From Oribacterium sp. UBA4274 (GTDB lineage: Bacteria > Bacillota > Clostridia > Lachnospirales > Lachnospiraceae), in the NCBI GenBank assembly GCA_002396005.1, contig DGVW01000012.1, positions 1 through 17,117 of the forward strand: DNA of 17,117 nt, in the 5' to 3' direction. Under the pieces are notes generated by a model. It saw only the letters and a list, made by a program, of their open reading frames with translations. It was not told the origin of the DNA and did no database searches. The position numbers were made by a program, and so were the translations under genes. Shown here in pieces: positions 14,007 through 17,117 of the stretch (position 1 is the stretch's first letter; each line of letters starts with the position of its first letter).

Positions 14007-15299
14007 ATGCTTGAGATTAAACTTCCTGAGTCAGAGGCAGCTGCAAGAATTATCGTTGTTGGTGTTGGTGGCGCAGGTAATAACGCTGTGAATCGCATGG
14101 TAACTGACGGTATCGTTGGTGTTGAATTCATTGGTGTTAATACAGATAAGCAGGCTTTGCAGTACAGCCAGGCGCCAACTACAATGCAGATTGGTGAGAA
14201 GCTTACAAAGGGACTTGGATGCGGAGGCAGACCGGAAGTTGGAGCCAAGGCGGCTGAAGAGAGTTCAGAAGATATAACTGCTGCTTTGCAGGGCGCAGAT
14301 ATGGTATTTGTAACATGTGGTATGGGTGGTGGAACCGGTACAGGTGCCGCTCCTATTATTGCAAAGATTGCCAAGGATATGGGCATCCTTACAGTTGGTG
14401 TAGTAACAAAGCCGTTCCGTTTTGAGGCACGCCAGCGTATGCAGAATGCTATCAAGGGTATCGAGCAGCTTAAGGAATCAGTTGATACTCTTATCGTTAT
14501 ACCAAACGATAAGCTTCTTGAGATCGTTGATCGCAGAACAACTATGCCTGATGCTCTTAAGAAGGCAGATGAGGTTCTCCAGCAGGCAGTTCAGGGTATT
14601 ACAGACCTTATCAATGTTCCGGGTCTTATCAACCTTGACTTTGCGGATGTTTCTTCAGTTATGAAGGACAAGGGCATAGCTCATGTTGGTATCGGAAGTG
14701 CCAACGGTGATGAGAAGGCTACAGAGGCAGTCAAGATGGCTATTTCTTCACCGCTTCTTGAAACTACAATTGAGGGAGCATCTGATGTTATCATCAACAT
14801 CTCAGGTGATATTTCTCTCGTTGAGGCCAATGAAGCAGCTTCTTATGTAGAAGAGCTTGCAGGCGAGAATGCAAACATCATATTTGGTGCTATGTATGAC
14901 GAGAGTGCTCAGGATAGATGCAAGATTACTGTTATCGCTACAGGTATTCAGGACAATACTTCAGCATCTCCGTTTGATGCTGTTGAGAAGAAGCAGGCTC
15001 AGCGTACAATTCAGCGCACAGTTTCACAGCCACAGCCTCAGGTACATCCGGTTCAGCCGCAGAGACAGGCAACTGTTCCTAGTTTCCTCAATGCTCAGCC
15101 GCAGCCTATGGGATATCAGCCACAGAACAATGTGTCTTCTACTCCTGTTGCCCCTGCTGAACAGGCAGTACCGGCAGCTCCTACAGCACCGGCAGCACCA
15201 AGTGTTAATCCTGCACCATCAACTCAGACAACATTCCGTCCTCAACAGAACAAGGAGATGTCTATCAACATCCCTGATTTCTTGAGAAACAGAAGATAA
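14007..15299 (+). CDS. ftsZ: Cell division GTPase FtsZ
   Basis: 430 residues. The GTP-binding domain has GGAGNN (21-26) and the tubulin signature GGGTGTG (107-113). NVPGLINLDFADV is the T7 loop whose Asp residues complete GTP hydrolysis in the next subunit. A linker of about 90 residues rich in Q, P and A follows, and the conserved C-terminal peptide SINIPDFLRNRR ends the protein; this peptide binds membrane anchors such as FtsA and SepF. FtsZ polymerises into the Z-ring. The ribosome site AAGGAGG (13994-14000) is the strongest in the window, in line with high expression. There is no ftsA next to it, so anchoring must rely on SepF or a distant ftsA. A candidate promoter lies about 157 bp upstream. 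Confidence 0.99.
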   Translation: MLEIKLPESEAAARIIVVGVGGAGNNAVNRMVTDGIVGVEFIGVNTDKQALQYSQAPTTMQIGEKLTKGLGCGGRPEVGAKAAEESSEDITAALQGADMVFVTCGMGGGTGTGAAPIIAKIAKDMGILTVGVVTKPFRFEARQRMQNAIKGIEQLKESVDTLIVIPNDKLLEIVDRRTTMPDALKKADEVLQQAVQGITDLINVPGLINLDFADVSSVMKDKGIAHVGIGSANGDEKATEAVKMAISSPLLETTIEGASDVIINISGDISLVEANEAASYVEELAGENANIIFGAMYDESAQDRCKITVIATGIQDNTSASPFDAVEKKQAQRTIQRTVSQPQPQVHPVQPQRQATVPSFLNAQPQPMGYQPQNNVSSTPVAPAEQAVPAAPTAPAAPSVNPAPSTQTTFRPQQNKEMSINIPDFLRNRR

Positions 15300-15359
15300 T
15301 CTTTGGTTGAAGCAAGCGTGTTCTTTTTGCATTAATTTATATTATTTGTGATTATAATT

Positions 15360-15390
15360 GAGACTATGTCTTTACGACATAGTCTCTTTT
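15360..15390 (+). terminator. Intrinsic terminator after ftsZ
   Basis: A perfect 11-bp stem (15360-15370 with 15376-15386) with loop TTTAC, followed by four T and then AT. It lies 60 bp after the ftsZ stop. The T tract is short, so some readthrough into prfC is possible. A TATAAT sits just before it (15353-15358) without a matching -35. Confidence 0.75.
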
Positions 15391-15461
15391 ATGTTAAGAT
15401 GCAACGCGGAACAAAAAAGAAAGGTCAGGAATCTTTCTTATTTATAATATATGGAGAAAAT

Positions 15462-17051
15462 ATGGCAAATTTAAAAGAAGAAATTGAAAAGAGACGTACA
15501 TTCGCGATTATTTCTCATCCGGATGCCGGAAAGACTACATTAACCGAGAAGTTCCTGCTTTATGGAGGTGCTATCAATCTGGCCGGTACTGTCAAAGGCC
15601 GCAAAGCAACTAAGCATGCTGTTTCTGACTGGATGGAGATAGAGAAGCAGAGAGGTATTTCCGTTACTTCTTCTGTGCTTCAGTTTAATTATGGAGATAA
15701 GTGTATCAATATCCTTGATACACCGGGTCACCAGGATTTCTCCGAGGACACATATCGTACACTTATGGCTGCTGATAGTGCTGTCATGGTTATCGATGGC
15801 GCAAAGGGTGTTGAGCCTCAGACTATCAAGCTGTTTAAGGTTTGTGTTATGCGTCATATTCCTATTTTTACATTTGTCAATAAGTTCGATCGAGAGGCTC
15901 GTGATCCATATGAGCTTTTGGATGAAATTGAGAATGTTTTAGGCATTCATACATGTCCTATCAACTGGCCTATCGGCTGCGGACATAATTTCAAGGGTGT
16001 GCTTGACAGGGAGACAGATACTGTAGAACTGTTTACTGCTGCTGCCGGTGGTACAAAGGCTGTAGAAGAAAGGGATGTTAAGCTGGATGATCCGGAGCTG
16101 AAGGATCTTGTTGGATTTGAATATTATGACAAGCTTCAGGAAGATCTGGAACTCTTAGATGGTGCTTCTGACGATTATGATCAGGAGAGAGTTAATCGTG
16201 GTGAGCTTACACCTGTATTTTTTGGCTCGGCGCTTACTAACTTTGGTGTAAGAACTTTCCTCGAGCATTTCCTCAAGATGACCAATCCGCCTATGCCTAG
16301 AAACAGTAGTCAGGGCATCATAGATACAGTGGATGAGAAGTTTTCTGCTTTTGTTTTCAAGATCCAGGCCAATATGGATCCTAAGCATAGAGACAGGGTT
16401 GCGTTTATGCGTATCTGCTCCGGTGAGTTCGATGCAGGTATGGAAGTAAATCATGTCCAGACAGGACGTAAGGTTAAGCTCAGTCAGCCGACTCAGATGA
16501 TGGCCGATGAGCGTAAGATTGTTGAAAAGGCTTATGCTGGAGATATCATAGGTATCTTTGATCCGGGTATCTTCTCCATCGGTGATACACTTGAATTATC
16601 CAATAAGAAGTTTGCATATGACGGTATACCAACCTTCGCACCGGAGCATTTTGCAAGAGTGCGTCAGGTCGATACTATGAAACGTAAACAGTTCCTTAAG
16701 GGTATATCCCAGATTGCACAGGAAGGTGCAATCCAGATATTCCAGGAATATAATACCGGAATGGAAGAAATCATCGTAGGTGTTGTAGGTGTTCTTCAGT
16801 TTGAGGTACTTACCTTCAGACTTAAGAATGAGTACAATGTTGACGTTAAGCTGGATACTCTTCCGTACGAGTATCTCCGCTGGGTAGAGAATTACACAGA
16901 GATAAATATCGATAAAATCCAGGGAACATCAGATATGAAGATAGTAAAGGACCTTAAGGATCGACCATTGCTGTTGTTTGCTCACGAGTGGTCAGTAGGC
17001 ATGGTCCTTGATCGTAATAAGAATCTGAAACTTGCTGAGTTCGGCAGATGA
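15462..17051 (+). CDS. prfC: Peptide chain release factor 3 (RF3)
   Basis: 529 residues from the ATG at 15462, the same length as E. coli RF3. GGAGA at 15453-15457 supports this start; the open frame reaches back to 15348 but through the terminator hairpin. GTPase motifs: SHPDAGKTT (18-26), RGISVTS switch I (64-70), DTPGH (86-90) and NKFD (140-143). Domain II and the RF3-specific C-terminal domain follow (QFEVLTFRLKNEYNV, PYEYLRWVE). RF3 is a translational GTPase that removes RF1/RF2 from the ribosome after termination. It has no tie to division, and its place after ftsZ looks like simple adjacency with its own terminator. A TATAAT at 15443-15448 is too close to the ribosome site to be a credible -10. 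Confidence 0.97.
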   Translation: MANLKEEIEKRRTFAIISHPDAGKTTLTEKFLLYGGAINLAGTVKGRKATKHAVSDWMEIEKQRGISVTSSVLQFNYGDKCINILDTPGHQDFSEDTYRTLMAADSAVMVIDGAKGVEPQTIKLFKVCVMRHIPIFTFVNKFDREARDPYELLDEIENVLGIHTCPINWPIGCGHNFKGVLDRETDTVELFTAAAGGTKAVEERDVKLDDPELKDLVGFEYYDKLQEDLELLDGASDDYDQERVNRGELTPVFFGSALTNFGVRTFLEHFLKMTNPPMPRNSSQGIIDTVDEKFSAFVFKIQANMDPKHRDRVAFMRICSGEFDAGMEVNHVQTGRKVKLSQPTQMMADERKIVEKAYAGDIIGIFDPGIFSIGDTLELSNKKFAYDGIPTFAPEHFARVRQVDTMKRKQFLKGISQIAQEGAIQIFQEYNTGMEEIIVGVVGVLQFEVLTFRLKNEYNVDVKLDTLPYEYLRWVENYTEINIDKIQGTSDMKIVKDLKDRPLLLFAHEWSVGMVLDRNKNLKLAEFGR

Positions 17052-17059
17052 TAGACACC

Positions 17060-17094
17060 CCCGAAGCATCATATAACGATGCTTCGGGATTTTT
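17060..17094 (+). terminator. Intrinsic terminator of prfC
   Basis: A perfect 11-bp stem, CCCGAAGCATC (17060-17070) with GATGCTTCGGG (17078-17088), a 7-nt loop, and then A followed by five T (17090-17094). It starts 9 bp after the prfC stop. The last 23 bases of the window after it show nothing I can call. Confidence 0.92.
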
Positions 17095-17117
17095 ATTGTA
17101 GGTCGTGACCACGTGCC

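Noticed and set aside
13973..14455. 160-codon minus-strand frame opposite ftsZ
   Set aside because: It is antisense to the conserved FtsZ GTPase domain; the Pro/Ser/Thr-rich product has no plausible start site and mirrors FtsZ codon use.
15443..15448. TATAAT as the prfC promoter
   Set aside because: RNA would start inside the ribosome site at 15453-15457, and no -35 lies 17 bp upstream.
17095..17117. Palindromic GGTCGTGACC at the right edge
   Set aside because: Too short and too close to the window end to interpret.

Overview
The window is a low-G+C chromosomal segment of a Gram-positive bacterium. The division and cell-wall (dcw) gene order, strong AGGAGG-type ribosome binding sites, intrinsic terminators and protein character suggest a Clostridia member, most likely Lachnospiraceae (Butyrivibrio/Roseburia-like). 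That placement is inference; there is no rRNA gene here to confirm it.

Left part (1-2910) is accessory DNA. It begins inside an AbiEi-type antitoxin gene, which overlaps an AbiEii-type nucleotidyltransferase toxin gene. A strong bidirectional hairpin terminator follows, then a doubtful small membrane ORF on the minus strand, then a tyrosine recombinase (phage/ICE integrase) gene interrupted by one in-frame TAA. An 11-bp sequence occurs in inverted orientation upstream of the integrase and as a 12-bp-period direct repeat just after it. These look like recombinase binding or element-end sequences, so this part is probably the right end of a decayed integrated element.

Middle and right part (2965-17094) is core genome, all on the plus strand: ychF, then mraZ-rsmH-ftsL-PBP(ftsI/spoVD)-mraY-murD-ftsW-ftsQ(divIB)-ftsZ, then prfC. 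These genes make the lipid I precursor (MurD, MraY), polymerise and cross-link septal peptidoglycan (FtsW, PBP), and build the divisome scaffold (FtsL, FtsQ, FtsZ). MraZ is the cluster regulator, and four 10-bp MraZ-box-like repeats sit directly at its own start. murG, murB, murC and ftsA, often found in this cluster in other Firmicutes, are absent from the window.

The cluster is broken into several likely transcription units. ychF, ftsW, ftsZ and prfC are followed by hairpin terminators (the ftsZ one has only a short T tract). Promoter-like sequences precede mraZ, mraY, ftsQ and ftsZ. Several intergenic gaps (4063-4602, 5973-6258, 9056-9262) hold no gene but are rich in inverted repeats. I found no tRNA, rRNA, CRISPR array or clearly new multi-gene system. 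The most interesting points are regulatory: the MraZ repeats overlapping the translation start, the structured rsmH-ftsL gap, a perfect hairpin in the first codons of the PBP gene, a promoter embedded in the terminator ahead of ftsQ, and the repeats around the broken integrase.
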